Of a stretch of DNA of 64,000 nt, positions 40,399 through 50,061 are shown piece by piece. How positions within the stretch are numbered: the stretch's first letter is position 1; each line of letters starts with the position of its first letter. Source of the stretch: Nostoc sp. XA010 (GTDB taxonomy: Bacteria; Cyanobacteriota; Cyanobacteriia; Cyanobacteriales; Nostocaceae); NCBI RefSeq assembly GCF_020829625.1, contig NZ_JAIVFX010000004.1, positions 1 to 64,000 of the forward strand, given 5' to 3'. The notes under the pieces are model-generated. The model was not told the DNA's origin. It saw only the letters and a program-made list of their open reading frames with translations, and did not search any database. The position numbers and the translations under genes are program-made.

Positions 40399-41292
40399 AT
40401 GAATTTTCAAAAAAGTGATATTTATAAAATACAAGAATTGCATCATCCACGAGCGAATTGGCTACAACCTTTGGTATTACTTGCACCATCTGGGATTTGG
40501 TTATTACTTTTGTTGGTGCTGCCAACTTTGATCATTTTCCAGTTAAGTTTAGTTGCAGACATCCGGCCAGGAGATTTGGTCAATCCTAACGGATTCAAAA
40601 ACTACATTAGAATATTTGACCCTCTTTATGTGCAAGTAATTGTGCGATCGCTATTTTTTGCATTTGGCACTACAATAATTTGTTTAATTTTGGGCTTCCC
40701 CGTCGCCTATTGGATTGCTCAAATAGCGCCGCAGCGTTGGCGGAATTTGCTGCTATTAGGCTTTGTGTTGCCTTTGTGGACTTCCTCGTTACTTCGTTCT
40801 TATGCTTGGATTACAATTCTTCGTCCTACTGGTTTGTTGAACAGTTTACTCAGCAATTTAGGCTTGCCTACTTTGGAACTACTAAACCAGAGTCAAGCTG
40901 TATTTATTGGCATGAGTTACAGCTTGTTACCCTATATGGTTTTAATTTTATATGCTTCTCTCGAAAAACTAGACAAGCGCTTGCTAGAAGCGGCGGCTGA
41001 TTTAGGTGCAAATCCGGTGGAAACTTTTTGCCAAGTAACCGTACCGCAAATTTTTCCTGGAATTGCGGCTGCTTCCATGCTTGTATTTATCACAGGCTTA
41101 GGGGATTTTGTCGATCCAGAATTACTTGGTGGTGCTTCTAGTATGACGGCGGCGCGGTTAGTTTATAACCAGTTTCTGGGAGCAACGCAAAATTGGGGAT
41201 TTGGTTCAGCTTTAAGTATGACGTTAATTTTGCTTGTTAGTATTGCGATCGCACTTTTAATTAAGTTTGGTGAGACTGCACCCAAACGTTAA
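40399..41292 (+). CDS. Polyamine-type ABC transporter permease (PotB-like)
   Basis: The 297-residue inner-membrane permease has six spans (LVLLAPSGIWLLLLLVLPTL first) and the cytoplasmic EAA loop EAAADLGANPVETFCQVTVP that docks to the ATPase. PotB-like features include WIAQIAPQRWRNLLLLGFVL and LPLWTSSLLRSYAWITIL. I take the ATG at 40399; an in-frame GTG one codon earlier is possible. It forms an operon with the preceding binding protein. Confidence 0.88.
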   Translation: MNFQKSDIYKIQELHHPRANWLQPLVLLAPSGIWLLLLLVLPTLIIFQLSLVADIRPGDLVNPNGFKNYIRIFDPLYVQVIVRSLFFAFGTTIICLILGFPVAYWIAQIAPQRWRNLLLLGFVLPLWTSSLLRSYAWITILRPTGLLNSLLSNLGLPTLELLNQSQAVFIGMSYSLLPYMVLILYASLEKLDKRLLEAAADLGANPVETFCQVTVPQIFPGIAAASMLVFITGLGDFVDPELLGGASSMTAARLVYNQFLGATQNWGFGSALSMTLILLVSIAIALLIKFGETAPKR

Positions 41293-41346
41293 ACTTTTCG
41301 TCACTCATATATAATAAGGGCATCAAACGCCAGCGAGACAACGGTT

Positions 41347-42051
41347 ATGCTCTCACCTGATCTCAAAAATGCGTTACCAACTACTGATGAACTTCCCTGT
41401 TCAGACGATACGCCAGTGGATAACGAAGATCAAAATTTTTTGCCCAATATTTTACTCTTCTTACTCAACTCCATTTGGGCAAATCGTATGGATTGGTACT
41501 TCGGAGTAGATATGGGATTATATCACACCACAGGAGTAAATCCCAGAGTACCTGTAGTGCCAGATGCTTTTTTAAGTGTGGGAGTAGAGCGAAAAAAGGG
41601 TGGCAAATCACGCAAAAGTTACGCGGTTTGGGAAGAAAATGGGGTAGTTCCAATATTCACATTAGAAATGGTATCCCACACCCCCGGAGGTGAATACGAC
41701 GAGAAGCTAGATATATATAAAAAACTCGGTGTATTGTACTACGTAATTTATAACCCTGAGTTTTGGCGACGCGACCAACATCAACCCTTTGAAGTGTATA
41801 AGTTAATAGAGGGAAACTACCAACTACAAATAGGTGAACCTTATTTAATGCCAGAGGTGGAGTTAGGTATTGGGCGACACCAAGCTGTAATTGCTGGGAT
41901 ACAACAGGAGTTTTTATGTTGGTATGATGAGCGAGGAAATCGCTATTTGACAGATGCAGAACAAGCACAACAAGAGCGACAAAGGGCTGAACAGTTAGCG
42001 CAGTATTTACGTTCTCTAGGTGTAGATCCAAATAATCTACCTGGTAATTAA
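41347..42051 (+). CDS. Uma2-family (DUF820) restriction-endonuclease-like protein
   Basis: The 234-residue protein has the PD-(D/E)XK-like core of the Uma2 family, which is greatly expanded in cyanobacteria: VVPDAFLSVGVERKKGGK, IFTLEMVSHTP and YDEKLDIYKKLGVLYYVIYN. The C-terminus is a glutamine-rich helical tail (AEQAQQERQRAEQLAQYL). Function is not established; these genes may be selfish or DNA-repair related. It stands alone 54 bases after the polyamine permease. Confidence 0.85.
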   Translation: MLSPDLKNALPTTDELPCSDDTPVDNEDQNFLPNILLFLLNSIWANRMDWYFGVDMGLYHTTGVNPRVPVVPDAFLSVGVERKKGGKSRKSYAVWEENGVVPIFTLEMVSHTPGGEYDEKLDIYKKLGVLYYVIYNPEFWRRDQHQPFEVYKLIEGNYQLQIGEPYLMPEVELGIGRHQAVIAGIQQEFLCWYDERGNRYLTDAEQAQQERQRAEQLAQYLRSLGVDPNNLPGN

Positions 42052-42095
42052 GGTGATCGCATTTTCTAAAATATCAAACCGCTACGCGAGAGCCA

Positions 42096-45000
42096 TTAGT
42101 CATTTGACACGGTGACTAAATGATTTAAATCATCTGTAGTAATATTAATTAACTCCTTAATTGTAGAAAGAAACTCATGCTCTAAATAAGGCTTAGTCAA
42201 GTAAGCCTTTGCACCCAATTCTTGAGCAAGCTGGCGATGTTTTTCAGCGCTGCGAGATGTGAGAATCATTACAGGTATTTTTGCTAAATTGGGGTATTGA
42301 CGGAAATTGCCCAACAACTCAAAACCATTCATTCGTGGCATCTCTAAATCGGAGATGACAACTTGTATTTCTGGATGTAAGTGTAACTTTTCTAAAGCTT
42401 CTACACCATTTTGAGCCTGTATTACTTGATAACCGGATTTTTGCAGTGTGAGAGAGATAGTTTGGCGCAGACTAATTGCGTCATCTACTACTAAAACAAC
42501 TTTCGGTAATTTATTATCTGGCTCTTGAGAATAACTGGGTTGGCTTTCTTTTGGTGAATTATAATCTGACTCTTGAGAGTAACTGGATTGGGTTTCTATA
42601 GGTGAATTATAATCTGACTCTTGAGAGTAACTGGGTTGGGTTTCTATAGGTGAATTATTATCTGGCTCTTGAGAGTAACTAGGTTGGGTTTCTATAGTTG
42701 TTGTGGAAGTAGATGCAGCAAGTAATGGTGTAGATGAAAAAGTCTGTCCTGATATCGCTAAGGCTTTTTTATTTGACAAAGAAGGTACTGGTAGCGCCAT
42801 GACATCAAGTGTTGTTTGTTGAAGTTCACTAGATACCAGCAATGAAGCATCAATCACTAAGATGAGATTACCATTAGCTAAACTACTACAACCATAAATG
42901 TATTTTGGCGGTGCGATCGCATTTCCTAAAGGTCTGATTACCAGTTCTTGTTCACCAATTATTTGGTCTACTTCTAAAGCAAATCTTCCCTGATTTCGTC
43001 GTAGCAAAAGCACCGGATTTTTCGCTACGCTTGGATCATGATTACTTGATGTGTTGTATAAAGTATCATTATTAAAGCATGAGTCATTATAATTAATCAA
43101 CTTTGAAAGTTGACGGAGGCTGACCATAGTTTCATCATCGTCTGTACTCAAATGTAAGACTTTTGTACCTTCAATTTCTCTAATCTGCTGCTCAGAGGGA
43201 ATCAATATTTTTTCGATACTGTCCAAAAGAAGAGCATAAACAACACCTTTGGCTTGAACTAGCATTAATTTTTCAGTAGTCATAGAAAAAGGAATTTTGA
43301 GTATGAATATTGTTCCTTGGTTGGGTAAGGATTGAACTGAAATTGAACCATTAAGTGCGTTCATCTGAGTCCGCACGATATCTAACCCCATACCACGCCC
43401 AGAGATTTCACTTACTTTAGCAGCAGTAGAAAATCCAGGTGAAAATATCATATCTAACAATTCAGATTCAGCCAGATTATAAGCATAGGTGATAGTTTTT
43501 TCTTCACTTTGTATGGAATACAATTCAGCAGCTTTTCTGCGAATTCTGTCTAAATTTAATCCCTGTCCATCATCCCGAACCTCAATAACAGTTTGGCTAC
43601 CCTGATGATAGGCGCGGATTTCGATTAACCCTTGTTCTGGTTTACCAAGCTCTCGGCGAAGTTGCGGAGCTTCAATACCGTGGTCAAAAGCATTACGTAC
43701 TAAATGTAACAAGGGATCGTACAGCTTTTCTGCGATCGCTTTATCAACTAGTACTTCAGTACCACTAAGTTTCAATTCTACAAGTTTGGCATGAACATTC
43801 CCCAACTTATTTACCATGTGGGGGAAGCGATTCAGGATATTGCTTAAAGGCGACATTCGTGCCTCTACTAAGCTATCTATAATATTAAGAGTTAAATTTT
43901 CTTGTTTGTCACCAATTTGAGCAGCTTGCGTCATAAGCAAGTCAAGAGACTCTGTGGTTTCTTGTAATTGCAGTGTCTCTTCTATTGCTTCGTGCAATGT
44001 CATCTGGAAATCTGTATATACATCCATTTCTAAAGAGTCAAAATTCACTGCAAAATTTTGCGTTTGTTGTGAGGCGATATTTTGTCTTTGTAATGGTAAA
44101 TCACGTAATTCATTTAAAGTTGTTTGGTGTCTAGTGAGTTGCTGGATTAATTGGTCAATTATTTCTTTGACTTGTTCATCTTGCAAACTATGCCGTTTTT
44201 GGTAAATCAACGATTCCCCAGCTAGATAATTAAGGTGTTGCAGCCTCTCTGTATCTACTCGAATAAATGAAGGTTGGCGAAAGTTTTTAGTTTGAACATA
44301 CTCTGATTTCTCTTCTATTTTTTTGTTGATTTGTGTAGCTAAATCAGGCATGACTTCAATAGCTGTTTCAGGAGGATTTACAACTCCTTGCTCATTGACA
44401 GTTAATGAATCAAGCTTTACTGAAGAATCATCATTCGTGGTTGTCACCACTTGCTCTGTAAGGTTTTCGGTAGCTTCTTCTCCCCATATTGCTTCTAGTA
44501 GGTTCTCAGTTGTTTGAAAAGATACATTAGGTATTTCTTTAATAACTAAGAGCGTTTGTAACTTGGGACTATCAAGCCAGTTTTTCTCTTTGCTAGTAAC
44601 AGGAGGATAGTTTTTATATTCTTGTGCTAATTTATGAATTCGCTTTTGTAATATTTTAATGACTGAGATGTAGCTGTCAGATTTATTAACAGAATACTCA
44701 AAGTTTGTGATAGCGAATAAGATGATTAGAATTATCCCATGTCGATAAATACAAAGGCTTTGACTATCTTCTTCATCTTGAACAAAATCAAGAAATTCTT
44801 TTAGCCAATTATCGATATAATTAAGTAGATTTTCTTTTTCTAATCTGGGAACCATTAAATCAAAGCTAAGCTCTGCCTCTGGTATTTGGCTCTCGTGATT
44901 AAACCAGCCAAAAATGTAGCGAATGACTTTTAAATAAAACTTGGCAGTTGTTGGCTTTACTGATTGGTTTTTATTATCATCAGATGTAATGATAAATTGG

Positions 45001-45839
45001 TAAAATTGTTCTTCTGAATTACTTTGTAATTCTTCAGAGAACTCATTATTTGCCACTGTCGTGAGTTTTTGCAAAGCTGGAGAAGTTTTTCCACCAGATG
45101 TGCGATCGCCTTCTAATACCAATTTTTGTGCTTGTTGCAAATCTGCAAGGGCAATTTCTGCAATTTGCTGCACCTGAGTGGGGTTTGCTTGCAGTGCTGA
45201 CAGAATTGTTTGAGAAATTTCTCCCAATCCAGGTAAATTTAGAGATTCTGCTAAACCGAGAAACACCTCAGCTTGAGAATGTAAAAACTCGATAAATTCG
45301 TCATTACTTGGTGGATTGTTAACAGCTTCAGCAATACTGTTTATACGTTGCTCTACTCCCACTTCAAAAACGGACTGGACAATATCAAATCCCAATTCTT
45401 CAGAAGTGGGAATATGAGTCTCAGCACCAAATGCATCACCTAGCTTTTCTTGCAACTGTGCAAATACTGAGCTGGCTCGATGGAGCAATTCTTCATCATT
45501 AACAGTACTGCCGATTAACTCGGTATTTAATGCTATGCTAAGACACTCATAAGCTTGTAACAAAAGTGTTTGTAATTCGGCATCAACTACCACTTTTGGA
45601 TTATATAGAGCCTTAAATACATCTTCTAAAAAATGGGCTATCATCTTAATTACTTCAAGCCCAACATTAGCAGCACCACCTTTAAGTGTATGAGTAGCCC
45701 GCATTAAATTATGAACTTTAGCAATGCTATAATCTTCCGATAAGCTAAATAGTTCTTGTTCAATAATTTGGACTAATTCTGGGGCTTCAGCCAGAAAGTA
45801 AATGTATCCTTGTTCGCGGATTTCATTATCTGTGATCAT
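42096..45839 (-). CDS. pixL: CheA-type hybrid histidine kinase of the phototaxis operon (PixL/PtxE)
   Basis: The 1247-residue protein has an N-terminal Hpt domain (MRATHTLKGGAANVGLEVIK, phospho-His), a second Hpt-like helical segment near 140-250, and a long linker. The dimerisation domain starts FIRVDTERLQHLNYLAGESL. HATPase follows (LLHLVRNAFDHGIEAPQ; RDDGQGLNLDRI; SGRGMGLDIVRTQMN), then a CheW-like P5. The C-terminal receiver shows VVLVVDDAISLRQ and VVISDLEMPRMNGFE. Between P5 and the receiver are four copies of a 16-residue repeat (IETQPSYSQESDYNSP type). It phosphorylates CheY-like partners in response to PixJ to control type IV pili. It is last in the operon, separated from pixJ by an inserted gene. 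Confidence 0.9.
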   Translation of the reverse strand: MITDNEIREQGYIYFLAEAPELVQIIEQELFSLSEDYSIAKVHNLMRATHTLKGGAANVGLEVIKMIAHFLEDVFKALYNPKVVVDAELQTLLLQAYECLSIALNTELIGSTVNDEELLHRASSVFAQLQEKLGDAFGAETHIPTSEELGFDIVQSVFEVGVEQRINSIAEAVNNPPSNDEFIEFLHSQAEVFLGLAESLNLPGLGEISQTILSALQANPTQVQQIAEIALADLQQAQKLVLEGDRTSGGKTSPALQKLTTVANNEFSEELQSNSEEQFYQFIITSDDNKNQSVKPTTAKFYLKVIRYIFGWFNHESQIPEAELSFDLMVPRLEKENLLNYIDNWLKEFLDFVQDEEDSQSLCIYRHGIILIILFAITNFEYSVNKSDSYISVIKILQKRIHKLAQEYKNYPPVTSKEKNWLDSPKLQTLLVIKEIPNVSFQTTENLLEAIWGEEATENLTEQVVTTTNDDSSVKLDSLTVNEQGVVNPPETAIEVMPDLATQINKKIEEKSEYVQTKNFRQPSFIRVDTERLQHLNYLAGESLIYQKRHSLQDEQVKEIIDQLIQQLTRHQTTLNELRDLPLQRQNIASQQTQNFAVNFDSLEMDVYTDFQMTLHEAIEETLQLQETTESLDLLMTQAAQIGDKQENLTLNIIDSLVEARMSPLSNILNRFPHMVNKLGNVHAKLVELKLSGTEVLVDKAIAEKLYDPLLHLVRNAFDHGIEAPQLRRELGKPEQGLIEIRAYHQGSQTVIEVRDDGQGLNLDRIRRKAAELYSIQSEEKTITYAYNLAESELLDMIFSPGFSTAAKVSEISGRGMGLDIVRTQMNALNGSISVQSLPNQGTIFILKIPFSMTTEKLMLVQAKGVVYALLLDSIEKILIPSEQQIREIEGTKVLHLSTDDDETMVSLRQLSKLINYNDSCFNNDTLYNTSSNHDPSVAKNPVLLLRRNQGRFALEVDQIIGEQELVIRPLGNAIAPPKYIYGCSSLANGNLILVIDASLLVSSELQQTTLDVMALPVPSLSNKKALAISGQTFSSTPLLAASTSTTTIETQPSYSQEPDNNSPIETQPSYSQESDYNSPIETQSSYSQESDYNSPKESQPSYSQEPDNKLPKVVLVVDDAISLRQTISLTLQKSGYQVIQAQNGVEALEKLHLHPEIQVVISDLEMPRMNGFELLGNFRQYPNLAKIPVMILTSRSAEKHRQLAQELGAKAYLTKPYLEHEFLSTIKELINITTDDLNHLVTVSND
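42515..42700. repeat. Four 48-bp tandem repeats within pixL
   Basis: Each unit encodes a variant of IETQPSYSQESDYNSP, and variation between copies is only a few bases. This forms the Ser/Gln-rich linker before the receiver domain and is likely to vary in copy number. Confidence 0.85.
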
Positions 45840-45840
45840 A

Positions 45841-46020
45841 AGTGGGGAGTGGGGAGTGGGGAGTGGGGAGTTAGGAGTTAGGAGTTAGGAGTTGGGAGTT
45901 AGGAGTTAAGAGTTGGGAGTTAGGAGTTAAGAGTTGGGAGTTAGGAGTTAAGAGTTGGGAGTTGGGAGTTGGGAGTTGGGAGTTGGGAGTTGGGAGTTGG
46001 GAGTTGGGAGTTGGGAGTTG
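45841..46020. repeat. 180-bp heptamer tandem repeat (GGGAGTG, GGAGTTA, GGGAGTT)
   Basis: About 25 consecutive 7-base units lie between pixL and the inserted four-helix-bundle gene, running from one base after the pixL start to the stop of that gene. Units of the opposite strand (AACTCCT) lie on the other side at 46479-46541. It has no unique spacers, so it is not CRISPR. Confidence 0.95.
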
Positions 46021-46021
46021 A

Positions 46022-46372
46022 TCAACCAATTGATTTTTCAGTTGTCTTAACTATTGAACTTAAAATCCGAATGATTTCGTCTGCATAGATTAGTTCATTG
46101 GTTAAATCAATATTTACTAGTTTGGACTGTTGTAGTAGACGTAGCCAGTATTTGGTTTCCCTAGCTTCTTTATATGCAATATACATTTTTGCCAAGAAAT
46201 CCTTTCTACTCTGACCACCGCTAGCCTCTTCAACATTCGCGCCAATACTTGTCCCACTTCGTAGTAATTGCTTAGAAAGCACATATTCCCGTTGCTCTTG
46301 CAGTTTAATATATAGGTGAATAATTTCCAAAGCAAATTGAAAACTCTTCTGTTGAATAATGCTCTCTGCCAA
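46022..46372 (-). CDS. Four-helix-bundle protein (S23/Avd-like)
   Basis: The 116-residue protein has the conserved core [20 protein letters not shown] of the four-helix-bundle family that includes proteins of 23S rRNA intervening sequences and the Avd accessory protein of diversity-generating retroelements. Helices start [15 protein letters not shown] and [20 protein letters not shown]. These proteins are basic pentamer-forming RNA/DNA-associated factors in the Avd case; most have no known role. It interrupts the phototaxis operon between pixJ and pixL and is bracketed by inverted heptamer repeats, so it is probably an acquired cassette. No reverse transcriptase is nearby. Confidence 0.85.
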   Translation of the reverse strand: MAESIIQQKSFQFALEIIHLYIKLQEQREYVLSKQLLRSGTSIGANVEEASGGQSRKDFLAKMYIAYKEARETKYWLRLLQQSKLVNIDLTNELIYADEIIRILSSIVKTTEKSIG

Positions 46373-46478
46373 TTACTCTTCTCCTATCTTCAACTCAAAA
46401 GTTACAATTAATTAAGGTCAAAGCATTTTTAAATTTGTCAACAAAATAGTGATTTATCTAATCAATGCTTTAACCCAA

Positions 46479-46541
46479 TAACTCCTAACTCCTAACTCTT
46501 AACTCCTAACTATTAACTCCCTACTCCCTATTCCCTACTTC
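46479..46541. repeat. Heptamer repeat, opposite orientation (AACTCCT)
   Basis: About eight units complementary to those at 45841-46020 precede the pixJ stop. Together the two arrays flank the four-helix-bundle gene as long inverted repeats. Confidence 0.85.
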
Positions 46542-49500
46542 ACTTTAAACTTACTAGCAGTTGTTAATAGCTCTTGCGCCATCCCTGATAAATCTTGGAA
46601 CACACTAGCAATTTCTTGAGATTCAGCAAAAGTCTTATTAGCAATTTCTGCTACATCTTGCATTGATTTTGTGACTGTTACAGATTGCGTCATTTGTTTT
46701 TGAGTCGCTGCGGTAATTCGCTCGATTAGCTGACTAATTTCGGCAGTTGCATAAACGATCGCATTCAAGTTTTGGCGAGTATCATTGACAAGATTTGTAC
46801 CTTCTACTACCTGCTGAATACCAGTTTCCATTGCTACTGCTACTTCTCCGGTTTCTGCTTGAATCTCCTGGACTAATTTTTCTATTTCGATAGTTGCTGC
46901 TGCTGACTGGCGAGATAAAGAACGGACTTCATCAGCTACAACTGCAAAGCCTTTGCCATACTCACCTGCACGGGTGGCTTCAATGGCTGCATTCAAAGCC
47001 AGCACGTTTGTCTGTGTGGCAAAATTACCAATCAAATTAACCACTTTGGAGATTTTTTGCGAAGATTCACTGAGGCGTTTAATCTTCTTGCTGGTTTGAG
47101 CGACAGTTTCACGAATTCCTTGGATTGCTTTTACAGTTAAGTTCATCGCAGTATCGCCAGACTCAACAGTTTCATTGGCTTGTTGCACCGCTACTTGCAC
47201 TAACTCAGCATTCGTAACCACAGCTTGAGTAGAGTCCACCATCTGTTGAATCTCACCTAAAGCTGCGGTAATTTCCTCAGATTGTTGTTGTGCTAAATTA
47301 GTCAGTCCCGTTAGTGAAGCCTCGCTGTTACCGGAAGTTTGAGCAACTTGTTGAGCAGCCCCCTGTACCTGAAGAACGATTTGCCGCAGTGCTTGCAGGG
47401 TATTATTGTAAGCATCGGCGATCGTGCCTAGTTCGTCTTCTGTAATGGGTGCGCGTACTGTTAAGTCGCCGTTGAGAGCAGGTCTAAGGGCTGTTAGCAG
47501 TTGAATAGATCGTTGTTGTAGTAACTCCTTGGCTGCCTTTTCTCGGGCTGCTGCTTCTGCTAATTTTGCTGACTGCGCTTCTACTTGTTGCAAATATTCG
47601 GTCTGTTGTAATGCGAGTCCTAACTGGCTACCAATACGTGCTAACAAAGTGACTTGCGATTCATCCCAATCACGAGTTGCAGAATTTTGATAAGCCCCTA
47701 GCAATCCCCACAATTGTTCCCCAGCAAATACAGGAACAATGATATAAGCTTTGACTTCAAACTGTTCTAATATCTCAATGTGGCAGGGGAAATGACCCAT
47801 TTGATAAATGTCATTTACAACAAAGTTTTCACCTTGGGCATATCGACCTCCCTGAGTTTCTTGTAAGTGAGTATCTTCCCAGACGGTTTTGATATCTGGG
47901 CCTACCAGCTTTACCCAACCAGGGCCTGCTGACTCCGCTACAAATTCGCCACTCCAGTTAGGGTTGAAACGATAGACGGCGACGCGATCACATCGTAATA
48001 ATTGCCGTACTTCTTGAGTAGTTATCTTGAAAATATCTTCCACATCTGAAGATTGCCGGATGCGGTTGCTGATCTTTGTGAGAGCTTTCTCTTGTTCTGC
48101 TAACTGAGCTAGTTTCTCAGATTTTACCCGTACTAATTCTAAATAGTCTATCTGTGATTTAGCTAGGGTAAATTGCAAACTAGTCTGAGCCAAAAAGTTA
48201 ACTTCCCAAGTTTGCCAGTCACGAGGGCTAGAATTTTGATACGCTGCCAGCAAGCCCCACAATTTATCCCCGAAGAATATAGGAACAATTATGTAAGCTT
48301 TGGCTTCAAACTGCTCTAAAATCTCAATGTGGCAGGGAGCAAGCCCTACTTGATAGATGTCATTAACGACAAAGTTTTCACCTCTGACATACCTACCTCC
48401 CTGAGTTTCTTGCAAGTAGGTATCGTCTAAAACGGTTTTAATCTCAGGGCCTACCAGTTTTGTCCAACCAGTACCCACAGACTCAGCCACAAATTGGCCA
48501 CCCCAGTCAGGGGTAAAGCGATAGACACTGACGCGATCGCATCGCAGTGATTGACGTACTTCTTGAGTAGTTGTTTTGAAGACACTATCTACATCTAAAG
48601 ATTGGCGGATGCGGTTGACTATCTTAGTGAAAGCTTTCTCTTGTTCAACTATCTGAGCTAGTTGATCAGATTTCATCTGCGCTTGCTTTACATATTCTCT
48701 TTGTGATACGGCCACACCAAATTGCAAGCCAATCTGAGTTAAAAAGGTTTCTTCCCAAGGTTGCCAATCACGCGGCCCGGAATTTTGATAAGCTGCCAGC
48801 AAGCCCCATAATTTCTCTCCAGTGAATATGGGCGCAATGATGTAAGCCTTGATTTCAAACTGCTCTAAAATGTCAATGTGGCATTGAGCATGACCCATTT
48901 TATAGATGTCTTTGACCATAAAGCTTTCACCCTTGGCATAACGTCCTCCTTGAGTGTCTTGTAAGTGGCTATCTTCCCAGACCGTGTAAAAATCAGGGCC
49001 AACCAGTTTTGTCCAACTATTACCCACTGATTCAGAGACAAATTCGCCACTCCAATCAGCTTTGAAGCGATAGACACCGACGCGATCGCATCTTAGTAAT
49101 TGACGTACTTCTTGAGTGGTTGTTTGGAAAATATTATCAAGATTTGATACCTGGAGAATTTTGTCGATAACTTTAGCTACCGATTTTTTTGCTAGTATCT
49201 GCTGTTGCTGTTCTTTTTGGAATTCAAAGCTCTGCAATTTGTAGGTCAGTTCTGTTGTAATTTGAGATAATAGGCTGATTTCTACCTCTTGCCACTGCCG
49301 CGTTGAGTAGCAATTATTTACTGCCAGTAACCCCCATACTTTACCTTCTACTACAATAGGTAAACTCAAACTAGCTTTAATTTGAAATTTATCTAGCAGT
49401 TGCTTTTGATAAGGGGTAAGTTGAATCTGACTGATATCGTCAATAACTACAGGTTCTATATAGTCTTGATTGGTATATAAACCAAAAATAATTCCGGGAA

Positions 49501-49843
49501 TATTTTCGCCTAAAGTCGGTGTCCAACCTAGTGTTCTTGATTCTGCTAAAACATTACCTGAATCAAGGGAAGTAAACTGATAAATTAAGGCGCGATCGCA
49601 GCCAATTTTTTCTCTAATTTGCGCTACGGTAATTTTGAGTAGTATATCAAGGTCTGGCGCTTGGCGCATGTGCGTTGCGATGTCTTGCAACTGTCGCCGC
49701 CAAGTTTTAAATTCCTGAGCGATCGCGTTTAATAAGGATATTTCATTGCTAGGAATATTTGTTATATCAGCGCTTCCATTCAGATTTTCTACTTCCGAAA
49801 TTAGATCCTGTTTTTCCTGGCTATTGCTATACAAAAATGTCAT
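46535..49843 (-). CDS. pixJ: Cyanobacteriochrome methyl-accepting protein (PixJ/PtxD, AnPixJ-like)
   Basis: The 1102-residue soluble photoreceptor has four GAF domains (about 50-200, 225-390, 405-570 and 590-755), a HAMP-like segment (near 790-840) and an MCP signalling domain (core NLIGNFATQTNVLALNAAIE). GAF1 lacks the bilin Cys. GAF2, 3 and 4 each carry the canonical Cys-His at C321, C504 and C687 (CHIDILEQF / CHIEILEQF), exactly 183 residues apart, with the red/green-type WEDSHLQDTQGGRYA segment. In AnPixJ GAF2 the same numbers (W289, D291, C321) are known, so this is its ortholog. GAF3 has L472 where GAF2 and GAF4 have Trp. It passes light signals to PixL through PixI. Confidence 0.93.
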   Translation of the reverse strand: MTFLYSNSQEKQDLISEVENLNGSADITNIPSNEISLLNAIAQEFKTWRRQLQDIATHMRQAPDLDILLKITVAQIREKIGCDRALIYQFTSLDSGNVLAESRTLGWTPTLGENIPGIIFGLYTNQDYIEPVVIDDISQIQLTPYQKQLLDKFQIKASLSLPIVVEGKVWGLLAVNNCYSTRQWQEVEISLLSQITTELTYKLQSFEFQKEQQQQILAKKSVAKVIDKILQVSNLDNIFQTTTQEVRQLLRCDRVGVYRFKADWSGEFVSESVGNSWTKLVGPDFYTVWEDSHLQDTQGGRYAKGESFMVKDIYKMGHAQCHIDILEQFEIKAYIIAPIFTGEKLWGLLAAYQNSGPRDWQPWEETFLTQIGLQFGVAVSQREYVKQAQMKSDQLAQIVEQEKAFTKIVNRIRQSLDVDSVFKTTTQEVRQSLRCDRVSVYRFTPDWGGQFVAESVGTGWTKLVGPEIKTVLDDTYLQETQGGRYVRGENFVVNDIYQVGLAPCHIEILEQFEAKAYIIVPIFFGDKLWGLLAAYQNSSPRDWQTWEVNFLAQTSLQFTLAKSQIDYLELVRVKSEKLAQLAEQEKALTKISNRIRQSSDVEDIFKITTQEVRQLLRCDRVAVYRFNPNWSGEFVAESAGPGWVKLVGPDIKTVWEDTHLQETQGGRYAQGENFVVNDIYQMGHFPCHIEILEQFEVKAYIIVPVFAGEQLWGLLGAYQNSATRDWDESQVTLLARIGSQLGLALQQTEYLQQVEAQSAKLAEAAAREKAAKELLQQRSIQLLTALRPALNGDLTVRAPITEDELGTIADAYNNTLQALRQIVLQVQGAAQQVAQTSGNSEASLTGLTNLAQQQSEEITAALGEIQQMVDSTQAVVTNAELVQVAVQQANETVESGDTAMNLTVKAIQGIRETVAQTSKKIKRLSESSQKISKVVNLIGNFATQTNVLALNAAIEATRAGEYGKGFAVVADEVRSLSRQSAAATIEIEKLVQEIQAETGEVAVAMETGIQQVVEGTNLVNDTRQNLNAIVYATAEISQLIERITAATQKQMTQSVTVTKSMQDVAEIANKTFAESQEIASVFQDLSGMAQELLTTASKFKVK

Positions 49844-50061
49844 TAGATTGGCCTCAAGATTTGTTAAAGTAATAATTGATTATTAGTCAGTTAAAAAGGA
49901 ACTAGTACTGCAATGCGGAAGTCAACAGTCCAAAAGCTTTAATTTCAGCCTTTATAGCTGTAATAAAATGCTAACTTTATTCCCGCCGAATTGTATTAGT
50001 ATTTGCCTAAGAAAGATTAGGAATTGTTAAAACAATATGCCTAATCAACCACGAGCACCGT

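Noticed and set aside
45841..46020. Possible CRISPR array
   Set aside because: The units are 7 bases and contiguous, with no spacers and no cas genes; it is a short tandem repeat.
46117..46335. 72-codon overlapping ORF
   Set aside because: An alternative frame of the four-helix-bundle gene, lacking its conserved core motif.
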